Under the pieces are notes generated by a model. The model was not told the origin of the DNA. It was given only the letters and a program-made list of their open reading frames with translations, and made no database searches. 64,000 nt of DNA from contig JAJEKV010000084.1 in the NCBI GenBank assembly GCA_021234155.1, forward strand, positions 2,066,545 through 2,130,544, given 5' to 3'. The stretch comes from Isoetes taiwanensis (lineage: Eukaryota > Streptophyta > Lycopodiopsida > Isoetales > Isoetaceae). The translations under genes and the position numbers were made by a program. Every line of letters starts with the position of its first letter. Position 1 is the stretch's first letter. Positions 1 to 11,344 of this stretch are shown in pieces.

Positions 1-2039
1 ATTTTCTTGTGTATTAAAAATAGCATAACTTGTGATTTAAGACTTCGATTTATATGGTCTTACCTTTGATGGAAAGATCTCATCCTCCTTTACAATAGCT
101 CTGAAAGGCTCAGTCTCATTTGGATCATCACAAAAACGTTATGATCATTTCCATAAAAATATCCCCAAAACTAGGGGCGTTTTGTTAATTTTAGCAAAAC
201 ATAAGGGTATTTCAGAGTTTTTTCCTTTTTTATTTTGGAGTTATTTTAGGTTTTTTGTGTAGGGTTACATTGCAAATTGGCGCTCGAGCTCCAGGGCAGC
301 GAACAGATCGTCGCCGAAGCTTCATGGCAAGCTCAAATAGATTGGTGCTCAAACTGTAGGGTAGGGGTGAAGGTTTTCTTGATGGCGAACAGATCGCCCG
401 ATGCAAAGGCGGTCTGCATAGCGGAGGAACTCTGCAAATAGAACTCTGATTAGAGCCTTTGTAGGTAGTAGAGGCCGCAGTTATTTGATTAGGAGATGTA
501 AGCCCTACTATATTTTTCCAGGGCTAGAAGCTATGGTGTGCAATGCAGATAATCTGATGAAGGATTTTATGTGATTGGATGAGCAATTTCCGTTGAAGTG
601 TCTTAGATGAAGGATGTGCAAGTTGATTGGTAGTGTTTGCAATGCTATTTCTCCATCACTGATAGGCATGTGCAGAGAGTCATTCTGCACCCCCAGAACT
701 AATTTGCATTTGCAGATGGCCGTTCTGCAGAAACAACATGGACTCCTACGAAAACATCACTGATTTATATGTTGAAGCTTCCCCAGCTGCTGTGCAAGGG
801 CAAAAGACTCTTCTTCTTGATTCTCTGCTTGCTTATGAATGTTTTGAAGCTCCAATGGTGGTCTGATTTGTATCTTGACTTTCTTCAATGGTGGCAAAAT
901 CATAAGGTTATGTGAAAAAGGTTGTTTGACCCCATCAAGGGGTCATGTTTTTAAATCGTGTGGCTGCCTTTGTTTTTATTTAAGGTCCATATTCCACCGG
1001 ACCAAGTCCTTTGGGACACCGCTGTAGCGATTCCACTGTAGGTGGAAGTCCTTGATGTATAGTCAGATATTAAGGAATTTTGTGACGAGGGAGCTTTCCT
1101 AGAAGATGCCAAGAACCTAGCACTAGTTGGCATTGAGCTCTTAGCTTGCCATTGCCGTAGTCGAATCTGGGCCTAAATAGTGTCACAACGTGAATAGCCT
1201 GCATGGCACTTGTGATTAGCCCTTCTTTCTCTCTTTAGTGCCTTGCTCCCATTCTCTCTCTAGTGCCTTGCTCACTAGCCTTATGCTATGCATCCCTAAC
1301 CTTCCAATTCCTCCCTTGCTTCCATGTTTCTCTCCATTCTCTCTCTAATGCCTTGCTCCCATACTCTCTCTAGACCTTTTCATTATTTTCTCTCTCTAGA
1401 AATTGTCTCCACTTTCACTAGCTAGCCTTATGCAATGCATCTCTAGCCTTCCAGTTCCTCCCTTGCTTCCATGTTTCTCCTTGCTTCCACATTTCCTCTC
1501 TTCCAGACACTTTTAACTACGTTCTCTCTCTGGGGTTATAGTCAAATGCGACTCTCCCTATGCATCTGATTATAGCTACACTTCCTCTCTAGAGTTATAG
1601 TCAAATGCGACTCTGACTACGCATCTGATCAAAGCTATATGTTCCTACAAATAAAAAAAATGCTCTAACCATGCATCTGATCGTAGCTATACAAATAAAA
1701 AGTGCGTACAAATAAAAAGCGCATGGTGAGTCGCCTTCCATCCAAATGATTGCTAGATCAGTCATAGACAACCCAATTTCCAAATCCTGCTTATTCCAAA
1801 AGAATAGACAACCCAATTTCCAAATTCTACTCATTCCAAAAGAATTCTGACGACAGCTAAAATTGAACCTCCTACCCATAGGATTGAACCCCTCGGTGCC
1901 AACCACTAGTGGCGGGCATGGTTTATGCTTTGCTTTCATTATTTGAATTCCTAAGTAACCTTGCAAACTTGTAAAGAGCCCTTTAGTACATAATCCAAAC
2001 ACCTATGGCCACTTGCGTAAGCCCTTGCCCTGACCCCCA
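1..2039. other. Non-coding stretch with degenerate CT-rich repeats
   Basis: No supportable gene. Positions 1210-1590 are full of diverged repeats of a CTCTCTAGTGCCTTGCTCC-like unit. About 1764-1843 is a tandem duplication of a roughly 40-bp unit with a few mismatches. The open frames on either strand are short and lack codon structure or motifs that I recognise. Confidence 0.6.
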
Positions 2040-2368
2040 CTTGGAGGGATACATCCCTCAAGCCAGAGCCCAAGCCCAGACCCAGCCTAGTGCCCAGGCA
2101 CGCCCGCAAACTGTCGGTCCCTAGTATGACGAGCCCGCCTCGGAGAACTATGCGGATGGGCCGCCACGAAAATGGCCCCGATCAAATGGCAAGGACAAGG
2201 GGGGAGCCTCTTCCATGAGGAGGGAGGCATGGATCAATAAGGCCGGCCCGACAGGCTGTTGATAATTGCTCAGACCCCACAGTAAACTAGGCATCGACAG
2301 AAGCTTGAAAACATCTCGAGGCAAAAATTGAGGGAAACAGTACCCGAATTTCAGGCCTAACAGTAGAG

Positions 2369-3670
2369 GTGCAGTCCTCAGTACCCCAGGTGCTCAGAAA
2401 GCAACTGGAGGTGGAGAAACAACATATCGCAGAGTTGAAGACCTGCACACAACAGATGGAAGATGGCATCCGTTTGGTGCACTTCGAGAGGCAGCAGGAC
2501 AAGCAGGAGCTCACTGACCTGCGTGCTCGTGTAGATTCCCTGTCCACCACCATGGAAGTCATAACATATGATAGGCAACAAGCCGAGCAGAAGATGATAG
2601 CAACTATCTCTTGCCTTCGATCAAAAGTTAAGGAGGCTACCGGCACGTACGAGGAGTCCATGTGACCTTCAGTCACAGCAGAGAGGTTTTCGAGTAGGGT
2701 CGAGTTATGGGAAGTGCCCTCATTGGCAGGGAACCCTGCCCTGCTTGCTGGAACTCGAGGATAGCCTCGCTGCTCAAGACCGGGAGTTGCAGGAGCTGCG
2801 GACAGTCGTCATAGAGCAAGGTAAGGGCCTCCATGCAGAGGGGTCATGAACAGATGCAGCGGTGCATGCATGAATTGGCAAGGCAACAACAATTCCAGCA
2901 GGAGCTAAGCTCCAGGCTTCACAGAGGAGAGCAATAGCACATCTGCGCCAGTCCCACATGCCCAACAGTCTGCATGACATCAACCGAGACCACACACTGC
3001 TGCATCATCAAGCCGCCCCATGTCGCCACCACTCCAGCGCAGGCAGCCCATGCCCTGCCAACTGCAAACATCACCTGCAGCGACAGCCAGCATAAACCCA
3101 ACCACCAAAGAGATCAGGGAGTGGAGATGCAGGAGCCACAATGTGGGGATGCGCGACATGACAGAAGAGGCAGGGAAGCACCTCATCAACCATCTCCAGA
3201 CACAGATCCTTGTCTAGATGATATTCCATATACCCATACATATTGTAAGGGCGAGCCACCATAGAGCCCGGCACCTTGACCGTCCCCAAGTGGTCACATT
3301 CACAGTGCGGGATGCGCAAGAGCGAGCAACCATGCTATCTCAAGGCAAGCAGTTGAAGGGGATCGTCCTGTATGTTGACCAGAATCTGACTCCTTCACAA
3401 GAATGCCGCAGGCACGAGTTGGACAAAGACAAGCACGTTTGCAGATAGGGAGGTGCAGCAGCACTTGTTCGGGGAAAGATGCACATGTTCTGGCCACCAA
3501 ATGATGATGCAAGCACCTCGGACCTTCAAAACCCTTCTAGTGAGGTCCCAGCCACACACCCTGCTCCAGTGGCCCCATCTGCCACTGCCCACATGCCGCA
3601 TGCTACCTCCACCACCACCCCTCATGCCACTGCCACTGAATTTGCAATGACAGCTCTGGCTAACAAATAG
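2369..3670 (+). pseudogene. LINE-B ORF1 (L1-ORF1p-like RNA-binding protein), decayed
   Basis: All recognisable pieces lie in one reading frame, broken by in-frame stops (at 2665, 3217, 3448 and others). The first piece (2369-2665) is a charged, heptad-like coiled coil that starts VPQVLRKQLEVEKQ. A piece at about 3280-3420 reads PQVVTFTVRDAQERATML then LKGIVLYVDQNLTPSQ, which matches the layout of the RRM and C-terminal domains of L1-type ORF1 proteins (segments that end in a phrase like 'LTP.Q...R'). A Pro/Thr/His/Ala-rich tail follows (3479-3670). Coiled coil plus RRM-like domain is the standard architecture of LINE RNA chaperones. The stops make it non-functional as it stands. Confidence 0.6.
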
Positions 3671-3689
3671 GGATTGTGTCTCCACATGG

Positions 3690-4003
3690 TTTCCTAGAAT
3701 TGTCGAGGTTTCCATGGCAGAAGGAAGATAGTTTTAACTCAGTAGCCACCGATATTGACCATATTTTCCTCATGGAAACATGAAAGCATGCTGGACATAG
3801 GCTACTACTCGACTTGTCAGGAGATCAACGCTATTCCGTCTTTAACAAATGCATGGGAAAGTAGGGACACGGTGGCGTTGCTTGCTACTATCGGATAACC
3901 TTAGCACATTCAGTCTCCCTGTGCAAGACGGACATGCACAACTGCTACCTATGGGTGCACGTGCAAAATTGCCGTGGCAACCCTCTCTTTGTGGCGGCCT
4001 GCA
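3690..4003 (+). pseudogene. LINE-B ORF2, N-terminal endonuclease fragment
   Basis: The reading NCRGFHGRRKIV at about 3699 is the usual beginning of an APE-type LINE endonuclease (WNCRG motif). Frameshifted segments follow and end with YLWVHVQNCRGNPLFVAAC at 3946-4003. This phrase fits the mid-domain strand that precedes a proline-containing loop in these enzymes. The frame stops abruptly at the LINE A junction. Its continuation is at 8583 (A-HAESNFYHAHSDVYRLDLYVDV). Several indels show that it was decayed, though some may postdate the LINE A insertion. Confidence 0.6.
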
Positions 4004-4665
4004 AGCAAGATCTGCAGGACTTCTTGGCACAGATGGACGTAAGGCTGGAAGCCAGGGTCCCGAGGATGGAAGCACTGAACACACTGGCGGGCGCGGTGCA
4101 ACAGAACAAAGAGGCAATAGGGAAAGTGGAAGAACGGGTGCAGGTGGTGGAAGATACAGAGGTGGAAATTCGGAAGAGGATGGAAGAGGTAGAGAAAGAA
4201 AAAGCGGAAATCATACAAAGGTTGGTGATATTAGAAAAGCAACAAATAGATCTAGATGCGTGGCAGAGTTTTGATAGGATTAAACCGCACATAGTGGAGT
4301 TCAAAGAACAGGAAAGGATTAAACTTGATGTAAGATTGATAGGAGTAGCCGAGAGGCCTAACGAAGACACGTTTCGTGTCACTGCAGAGATAATGGAGAA
4401 TGTTTTTCAGGAACACAGGAATGTGATAGTGAAAGCAGCACGAGCAGGAGCTTGGAGAGGGAGAGCGAGACATATAAATGTGACTATGAGAGACCTGGCA
4501 GCCAAAGAAAGAATCATTCACGCAGGGTTCAAACTCAGGAATGGACTCAAAGTACAAGAGGCCCTAACACCCATGCAGAGACAGGGGTTACACAGAGAAC
4601 TGTCGAAAGTCAGAGAACTGAGTCGGGCGGGAGTACAAGCAGGGGTAAAGAATGGGAAACTATAG
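4004..4665 (+). CDS. LINE-A ORF1, L1-ORF1p-like (coiled coil + RRM-like)
   Basis: An open frame runs from 3934 to 4665. Its first ~23 codons belong to the interrupted LINE-B endonuclease, so the LINE-A part starts near 4004. The first ~85 codons are a strong heptad coiled coil (for example VEERVQVVEDTEVEIRKRM). After it come LDVRLIGVAERP and then HINVTMRDLAAKERIIHAG and LKVQEALTPMQRQ, the sequence order of the RRM and C-terminal domains of L1 ORF1 proteins. The expected role is trimerisation and binding of the element's own RNA in a ribonucleoprotein particle. No internal stop. It continues into a basic, Gly/Arg/Glu-rich stretch in other frames (4452-5023). Confidence 0.7.
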
Positions 4666-5020
4666 AGGACGGGAGAACACACCGCAAGAACCGACAACGC
4701 AGAGAGATGGGATGGACCCGCAGGGGCCGAGGGGAGATGGGAATCAAGAAGCGGAGGTAGTGAGAGGACAGGGGCAGCTGAAGCAGATGAGGGAAATAAC
4801 ACCATCCGGGGCAATAGACCGGGAAACAGCCCCCAAGATTCTAACACAAACACAGCTAGGATGGGGAAGCGGAAAAGAGGTCGGAAGAGACCTAGACAAG
4901 AACATAAAGCTGGCAAGGGAGAGAGTGGGGGATCAGGGAGCAAGAACGAGAGGACAGCTAAGGAAAGGACACGTAATAGAACAGCAGGGAGACAGGGGGG
5001 TGCAGAAAGGAAGGAAGAAG

Positions 5021-5719
5021 TAACGATCTGGTACTGGAATTGTACGGGATATCCTTGGGATGATGGAGAACGCCTAAACGAAGCACGAGACCAGGATATC
5101 ATATGTCCGTAGAGACATGGGAACACAAAGACAAAGAGGCTACGGATGAACGGGCTACACTTTTTGTTCACCGTTGGAGGGAAAAGAACTACAAAATAGG
5201 AAGGGGTAGCCTTGAGGGCTAGCCTGTTACATTAGAAATAGCAGTATCAGAAAAGCATGTATTTTGGAAAACGACATTAATAAAAGATACATGCTTATAA
5301 ATGTTGTGTTGCTTGATTACAGAAATCTGTATTTGCTAATAGTATACTATCCGCCCCAATGTGATAAACTGGAACTATTAAGCATGGGAGAGATCGTCAT
5401 GAGACATAGAGATAAGGGAATGTTGATCATAGTGGGGGATATTAATGCAAGGGCGGGGCGGGAACAATCACATAAAAAGCGAGGGATAGACAACGAGTGG
5501 ACAAGTGGACCTGAGACTATAAGAGGGGAGGAATGGCAGCGGGACACGGTGAGAGGCGAAATGGAACGGCGACAAATGAGAGGAGAAACACCGATGGGAA
5601 TGCACAAATGCGATAGATATAATTATATGCAATGGTTTAAGAAGATGGGAGGATTCAGGCCAGTTCACAAGCACAAATGCCCACGGGAGCAGCATAGTAG
5701 ACTATGTGATAGCAAATGA
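5021..5719 (+). pseudogene. LINE-A APE-type endonuclease, frameshifted
   Basis: The domain starts with VTIWYWNCTGYPWDDGERLN (about 5021, frame 2 of the 4861-5112 ORF) and continues in another frame at 5264-5719. The latter contains LLIVYYPP and then MLIIVGDINARAG, the GDxNA catalytic motif of APE endonucleases. At least two frame changes and a stop at 5110 separate the parts. The enzyme would nick the target DNA for target-primed reverse transcription. The C-terminal SDH motif expected before the RT seems replaced by GHRP (5780s), in the frame of the following RT ORF. Confidence 0.65.
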
Positions 5720-7037
5720 GGAAGCAATAAAGGAAATCGGAAAGATGGAATTAGGGGAATGGCCGATAGGAAGGAGGGAGGGACATAGACCCATATTGCT
5801 CAAGATAAATGTGACAAGGGAAGAGCAGGATGGCGAGCAAGGAAGAGGTAAACAGGCCGAGATAACAATTAAATTCAGAGAAAACAGAGTGGGAACATTC
5901 ATAAAAATGGTACAAAAGGAAATAAAAGCGAAGGAATGGGGAGAGGGAATGAAGGACAGAGGGAATGATATGAACGACATCCTGGAGGAAGCAGCTAGAG
6001 TGGCATTCAGGAGAAGAGAAAGAGGAAGGAGGGCTATAGCATTTCAAAGGTCAGTATGGTTTGATGAAGGGTGCATGGCACAACGAAGGAAAGCCAAGCA
6101 GGCAAAAGGAACTGAGGCATACCAAGAGGAACGCAGCAAGTACGTGAAAATTCTGAAAAGAAAGAGAACCCAGGACCTGAAAAACCATCAATGGGGATTG
6201 GTCGAAGACCTGAAAAGGAGACCTAAGGTATTCTGGAACAATATGAAAAGAGGCTCAAAAGCAAAAGCGGATACATCAACAGGGGAGGAGGGGAGAGGAA
6301 CGGAAATAGACTGGACAAGATACCTAGAACGGTTGTACAAAACAGGAGCTGCACCAATCATGGACCCAGAAGGTAGACACAAACCCCCTTTCTCCAAGGA
6401 AGAAGTGACATGGGCACTAAACAAAATGGCAAACAACAAAGCTCCGGATCTATATGGGCTAACAGCGGAGATGCTGAAGTGCGTAGGAACAGAGATAGTA
6501 GGGATTATAACAGAAATATTCAATGAGGTAGTACATTTGGGTCTTCCGGAAAGATGGCAGCTTAACAAGGTAATCCCGCTCCACAAAGGAGAAAACAAGG
6601 AGGAACCGAGCAATTACAGGACTATTATGGTCAGCTCAGTATTCGCGAAATGGTTCGGGAAAACGCTGGATCAAAAACTGAAAACGTGGGCAGAAGCAGG
6701 GAAGCTCAGAGCACAAGGTCAGGCAGGTTTTCAACCAGAGTATTCGACTACGGACCATTTGGTGACTCTAAGGATAATGATAGAGCAGACAAAGGAGAAT
6801 AACAAGAAGATCATATGCTGCTTCGTGGACTTTAAAAAAGCCTTCGACACAGTGCCTAGGGATAAACTTCTACTTAGGCTAATAGGACTAAGAGCACCAG
6901 AAGGGTTAGTAGGATCAATCACAAGGCTATACCAAAAGGTGTATGCCAAAACAGCGGAGGGAGGAGAAGCCATAGAATGCGATACAGGAGTTAAACAAGG
7001 CTGTCCACTGCACCCACACTATTTGGGATATACATAG
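5706..7037 (+). CDS. LINE-A reverse transcriptase (443 codons open, then frameshift)
   Basis: This is the largest intact piece of LINE-A ORF2. It reads from the end of the endonuclease (REGHRPILLKINV) through a basic linker to the RT fingers and palm. Palm motifs visible are NNKAPDLYGLTAEMLK, LNKVIPLHKG, NYRTIMVSS, motif A CCFVDFKKAFDTVP (catalytic Asp), and motif B GVKQGCPL. A single-nucleotide indel near 7009 then shifts the frame: the next frame continues with IMLYADDLGMMAT (motif C, about 7107-7150). The catalytic residues are all present, but split between frames. Its role is target-primed cDNA synthesis. Confidence 0.8.
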   Translation: MIANEEAIKEIGKMELGEWPIGRREGHRPILLKINVTREEQDGEQGRGKQAEITIKFRENRVGTFIKMVQKEIKAKEWGEGMKDRGNDMNDILEEAARVAFRRRERGRRAIAFQRSVWFDEGCMAQRRKAKQAKGTEAYQEERSKYVKILKRKRTQDLKNHQWGLVEDLKRRPKVFWNNMKRGSKAKADTSTGEEGRGTEIDWTRYLERLYKTGAAPIMDPEGRHKPPFSKEEVTWALNKMANNKAPDLYGLTAEMLKCVGTEIVGIITEIFNEVVHLGLPERWQLNKVIPLHKGENKEEPSNYRTIMVSSVFAKWFGKTLDQKLKTWAEAGKLRAQGQAGFQPEYSTTDHLVTLRIMIEQTKENNKKIICCFVDFKKAFDTVPRDKLLLRLIGLRAPEGLVGSITRLYQKVYAKTAEGGEAIECDTGVKQGCPLHPHYLGYT

Positions 7038-8313
7038 ATGCTCTACAGGAATTTTTCAGGGAAAGACAGGGAGACAGTGAAGCACCAATGATAGGGAAAA
7101 CAAAAGTCCCAATAATGCTATATGCAGATGATTTAGGTATGATGGCGACCAAAGCCAAAGGGATGCACAGAATGCTAGAGATACTAGAGGAATTTCGTGA
7201 GGAGGCGGGACCCGGACAGTCAACCAGGAAAAACAAAAATAGTGACCGCCGGGACAAAAGATAAAACACAGGCCATTTAGATACAAGGGGAGGAACTAGA
7301 GGAAGCCATGTGGGGTGCAATGTATCCGGGTGCACGACACACATGGGGAGATGGCCAAAAGGAGCGGATACCGATTCCAAGCAAGCAATAGGCAATTACT
7401 ACATCATGATGAATTATTGCAACAACAACAAGGATCACCAATTGGGAAATCAAAGCATACCTATTCAAAGACGATAGTAGCATCAACACGGTTATGCGGA
7501 TGTGAGACATGGGGACCAGGCACTGTCGAGGAAAAGAAATGGGAAAAACAAGAAGGCATACTGAGGCAATGGCACGGACAGGAATTCCAGGTGAAGACAG
7601 GTACATCATTGGCAACAATCTTATATGAGACGGGGGAAAAGCCAATGGAAGTGAGGGCCTGGGAAAGAACAGTTAGGTACCTAATAAAGGACAATAGCTA
7701 TGGGAAAGAGGACAAACCATGCGTCACTAGCGATAGATGAATCAAAGAAAACAAAGACATAACTGTGCGGGCAAGGGATTAACGAATTGGCGAAATGGAC
7801 AGCAAATATGGGGATGCAACTAAGTCAGATTATACAAGCAGACGGATGGGACGAAGAATGGACGAAAAAAGCGAGCAATGAGAAACCTGGTACGGCACGG
7901 CACCACGAGGCCCAAGGCGGCGATGGCTATTGGAAACCTTCAATCCAGGGGGACAGATAGGGCATATCACATACAAAAGCAGCATGTTGAATAAGAGTAA
8001 CAGGGGAACGCTGGCCAGATTCAGGATGGGAAGCCACGACCTCCGAATTGAGAAAGATAGATGGAGGAAAATAGATAGAGCAGAGCGAATATGCCGAGTA
8101 TGTGACTCAGGAAAAATAGAAGACGAAGAGCACATGGTAAAGGAGTGCCCGGTCTACAACGACATAAGGTCCAAATTTAACAAGGTCAGGTGGGATCTCC
8201 CACTCCCAGCACTGATGGACAAAGAAGAGACACTCACAGATATAGGGAAAGCTATAAAAGAAATGATAATAAGACACCGGGGGGTGCACAAAGAGAGAGG
8301 GCTAATAATCTGA
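7038..8313 (+). pseudogene. LINE-A RT end (YADD) and C-terminal Cys/His domain, fragmented
   Basis: The frame after the indel carries the YADD catalytic motif and the thumb (7060-7260). Later pieces at 7315-7740 include RLCGCETWGPGT. The piece at 7930-8313 carries LARFRMGSHDLRIEKDRWRK and CRVCDSGKIEDEEHMVKEC, a C-x2-C...H-x4-C motif of the kind found at the C-terminus of many LINE ORF2 proteins. Stops and frame changes separate the pieces. Confidence 0.65.
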
Positions 8314-8555
8314 AAAGCACGGATGAGGCGGATCAGAGAAGCCCACAAAGTACAGTTCAAAACTGTTTATAACGATGCATTTGTGTATGGCCAAGAAGCC
8401 AGCTATAAGCACGATGCGGGTAATATATAAAGAACAAGTGAAGCCCGCTAGATGGCTATATAAAACCTATGCGTCTGTTTGCTGGCAGCACCCTATGGGA
8501 GCTCGCAGGATGCTACACAAGTCCGGGGGCCTCACGGCCTGAGGGACGTTAATGT

Positions 8556-8580
8556 ATATTCTATTCTATTCTATTCTATT
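8556..8580 (+). repeat. (TATTC)n 3' tail of LINE A
   Basis: About five TATTC units close the LINE-A 3' UTR, just before the LINE-B coding sequence resumes. The 3' UTR upstream holds the inverted repeat CCTCACGGCCTGAGG at 8530-8544. LINE B uses the same pentanucleotide tail. Confidence 0.8.
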
Positions 8581-8582
8581 TT

Positions 8583-10435
8583 GCACATGCCGAGAGCAAC
8601 TTCTATCATGCCCACTCGGATGTATATAGACTAGACCTCTATGTCGATGTTTGACATACAACATCACAAGAAATGGAGTAGTGTCATACTCATTGGAGAC
8701 CCCTTGGCGAATGATGTGTTGCAAGTGCCCCCTTTAGAAGGAGCTTGGACATGAGCATCAGATGATAATTAGATCATTGTTATGGTAGGCAGCTATTGTT
8801 GCTCTGCAGCATCTTCGGCCAGATAATTTGCAATAGACTGGCACAGTGGTCGTCCACTCGCAAGCACACTTGTGGGCAGGAGAATTGGGGGGACGGATCT
8901 AGTGTGGTGAAATATGTGTTGGTGCAGGATGTGCATATCATCGAGCACTTTCGAGAGGGAATAGATGGTAGAGATGAGAAGGTGGACTCAGACCACCTGC
9001 CACTCTACTTGTTGCTGGCTTGGCGGGTAGTTCCAACCTCCTCTACAACACCTCCTCGCATCTCTCAGCTGTGATTGGACTATGAACATGCAGAGACCTA
9101 CGCCTGGATGCTCATTGATGACTTGGTAGGCATTCCATAGTCCTCTACGCTAGAGCAACAGGCGGGCAGCAAGTTGATTGAAGTCCTCAAGGCCACTGCA
9201 GAAAGATGCTTTAACAGGAGCGGCCTCGGGGACCACATCCTTCCCTGTAATCATGGTTTGATGTTGAGCGCAAGAAACCCAAAAACCTGCTCTGCCAGGT
9301 CACAGACCCTTCTCTGCGCCCGCACGCAGTCAGGCAACACCGCAATTTCCTTAAGGCTAGAAAAGCCAGGTACATCGCGGCCCATCAATAAGAAATCTTC
9401 TTCTTCCTGGACCTCCATCCCAGGATCTTTTGGCGAAGGGTGCTCAGAACGTCAGTGCAGCCTACATAGAACATCACCCCCGAGCAGTGAAGGCAATACC
9501 TACAGTAGCTCTATGACCCTGAGGATGCACAAGCAGCATTACCATGCAGCAGGGCCCGATGCTGGAAATCATAGAGGCAGATGTAAAGCAGAGCTTACAG
9601 CATTTGGCCCATGGAAAAGCGTCAGACCTGGATGGTATACAAGCAGAGTTGCTCAAGTAACTGCCATGTTCAATAGGGCATTGCAGGAGCGTTTTCCCGC
9701 ACAGTGGACCACTTCTAAGGTTGATCCCATCTACAAGGCAAGTAAACACTACTCGGATCCACGAGCTGGGCACATGTAGCAAAAGTGCAGGCCCTCATGC
9801 ATGCAGGATTCAGGCCACAACATTCAACCGTTGATCACTCTTCAAACTGTGGACTCTAGTTGAGGACAGCAGGAACCATCGACAAGACTTGTATTGTTGC
9901 TTCGTAGACTCCCTTTCGACACGGTGCCTTGGGAAAAGATTTGGGTAAGGTTTCAACAATTGGGGATCCTTGTAGAGCTGCAGAATGCAATGTACATGCT
10001 ATATGAAACATGCTCAGGCTAGTTGCAACCGGCAAGCCAGCCATTCGAGAGCAGTATCGATATCCCACACTTTTTTGGACTGTATATTGATCAGTTGGGG
10101 AGCTGGCTTGCTGCCAATGGAGGCAACGGAGCTCAACGTTTGCACCAGATCACCAGGTAGCTGATATATACTGATGGTGTGGACCTTGTAGCTTATACTC
10201 AGGCAAATATACAGTACTATCTCGATGCCCTTGACACATTCTGCCCTCAGCGAGCTCTGGGATGTCAGCACCCTTGAATAGGTCAAGACGAAATATTGCC
10301 AGCGCCATATAAACCCCATGTTGGAGCCGGGCTCGCAATGATACCTGTGCACTCATTTGCCCATGAAAAAGCACAGATCCAATATTGCCTCAATTTGCAC
10401 AGGTGACACTGCCTCCGAATTAAGACGGAGAGATG
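8583..10435 (+). pseudogene. LINE-B ORF2 (endonuclease end and reverse transcriptase), decayed
   Basis: The frame shows the endonuclease continuation HSDVYRLDLYVDV, then LNEWSSVILIGDP-like GD motif (about 8680), and an EVDSDH-like motif (EKVDSDHLPLYLLL, 8975-9020). RT remnants include DLDGIQAELLK (9610s), CCFVDSLSTRCLG-like motif A (9895) and FGLYIDQLGSWL (10077). The region is collinear with copy 2 at 35.25-37.2 kb but has many more stops and indels, so it is the older copy. Confidence 0.65.
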
Positions 10436-10443
10436 GATTGGAG

Positions 10444-11344
10444 CAATGTTGTTAAGTACGTCAAAATCCGTACCTTTAAAAAACGTTTTTTAAGATTTTT
10501 AAAAATTTTGAAAAAAATCTTTAAAAACGTATTTCATATCAAATATGTTAAAAATCTTTAAAAATCCTTAGATAATGATTTTTCTTTAATCATAATATAT
10601 GGTATTCTTGAACTTTTTTATCCCTCTATATGAAATTCTTATATTGCTTAGGCCCTTTTTCCACAGTAATCGCAAAATACGGCTGCCATATACCATATAT
10701 GACACCATTTGTGACTAGGGCTAAAAATGAGACACACAAATTGAATCTTGTTTTTCCACTACATGGTAGCCATAAAATATGACACCACTAAAATACTAGT
10801 GGAAAACCATGAAAAAATAGTTATATTTCAAATAAGACTAGGTGTCTTATTTTATGGCGGGGGAAATCCCCCGGAATAAAATAAGACTCCATTTACAATT
10901 CAAACCTATCCGGAACCTAAATAAGACATGTCTTATTTTTATAGTGGAAAAGTGAAATTTTTTTAAGACAATAGGTGGCCAAACCTTATTGGATAAAATA
11001 TGTGACTTTTAGAAATAAGACTACCGTGGAAAAAGGGCCTTAACCTCCATAATAATATTTTTCTGAATTTTCTTAAAAGTTGCATGGCAAAACAACTATG
11101 ATATCTTCATACCTGAGCTTAATAGTTGCCAATAGCAGCATAAGCTTTTGATTTGCTTGTTGGTATGCTACATCTTGTAACTTGTAGCAAAAATGTGCAC
11201 TTTAATAGTAGCAAATAAATAAAGCAGTGCAAAGAATGTGCATTTTTTTTTCTGGCCATACCAAATTATAAAGATCCTTTTAAAAACGTAAGGATTTTTA
11301 GAGAGGGACTTTAAAAATGGAAAATGGGTTTTTTAACAACATTG
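10444..11344. mobile_element. Non-autonomous hAT element 1
   Basis: The element begins CAATGTTGTTAA and ends TTAACAACATTG, a perfect 12-bp terminal inverted repeat. It is flanked by the 8-bp direct repeat GATTGGAG (10436-10443 and 11345-11352), the target duplication size of the hAT superfamily. Excising it rejoins LINE-B sequence collinear with 37.66 kb. No transposase. The interior is A/T-rich with repeated AATCCGTACC/TTTTAAA words near both ends, shared with the element at 18367-18854, and contains a separate MITE. Confidence 0.85.
10651..11039. mobile_element. PIF/Harbinger-type (Tourist-like) MITE nested in hAT 1
   Basis: A 389-bp element with 14-bp perfect terminal inverted repeats GGCCCTTTTTCCAC ... 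GTGGAAAAAGGGCC, flanked by the 3-bp duplication TTA (10648-10650 and 11040-11042). GG-C-rich termini with TTA duplications are typical for Tourist-like MITEs. It has no coding capacity. Internally there are further inverted repeats, including CGGGGGAAATCCCCCGG at about 10857 and AATAAGAC/GTCTTATT pairs, so the transcript would fold extensively. Confidence 0.85.

Larger units (their letters stand above)
2040..4003 (+). mobile_element. LINE family B, copy 1, 5' part (interrupted by LINE A)
   Basis: This is the 5' portion of a non-LTR retrotransposon. It holds a decayed ORF1 (2369-3670) followed by the N-terminal part of an APE-type endonuclease, recognisable by the typical NCRG-F-GRRK start near 3700. 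The endonuclease frame breaks off at about 4003, where LINE family A begins, and the same domain resumes at 8583 after the LINE A tail. The left boundary of the element is uncertain. A second copy of the 3' half lies at 35.2-38.2 kb and 3' fragments lie at 45.5 and 51 kb. Confidence 0.7.
4004..8580 (+). mobile_element. LINE family A (non-LTR retrotransposon) inserted in LINE B
   Basis: The segment carries an L1-ORF1p-like ORF, an APE endonuclease, a reverse transcriptase and a C-terminal Cys/His motif in the normal LINE order, and ends in a short TATTC pentanucleotide tail. The 5' boundary is where the LINE-B endonuclease frame is lost (about 4003) and the 3' boundary is where it resumes (8581). 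Only a tetranucleotide TGCA is visibly shared by both flanks, so the target-site duplication is short or lost. ORF1 lacks an own start codon, so the copy may be slightly 5' truncated. Clade not assigned; the RT motifs (CCFVDFKKAFDTVP, YADD) suit an I/R1/Jockey-like group better than plant L1. Confidence 0.75.

Noticed and set aside
1601-2002. 133-codon minus-strand ORF as a gene
   Set aside because: It includes a recent 40-bp tandem duplication in frame by chance, has no recognisable motif, and ends in low-complexity hydrophobic sequence.
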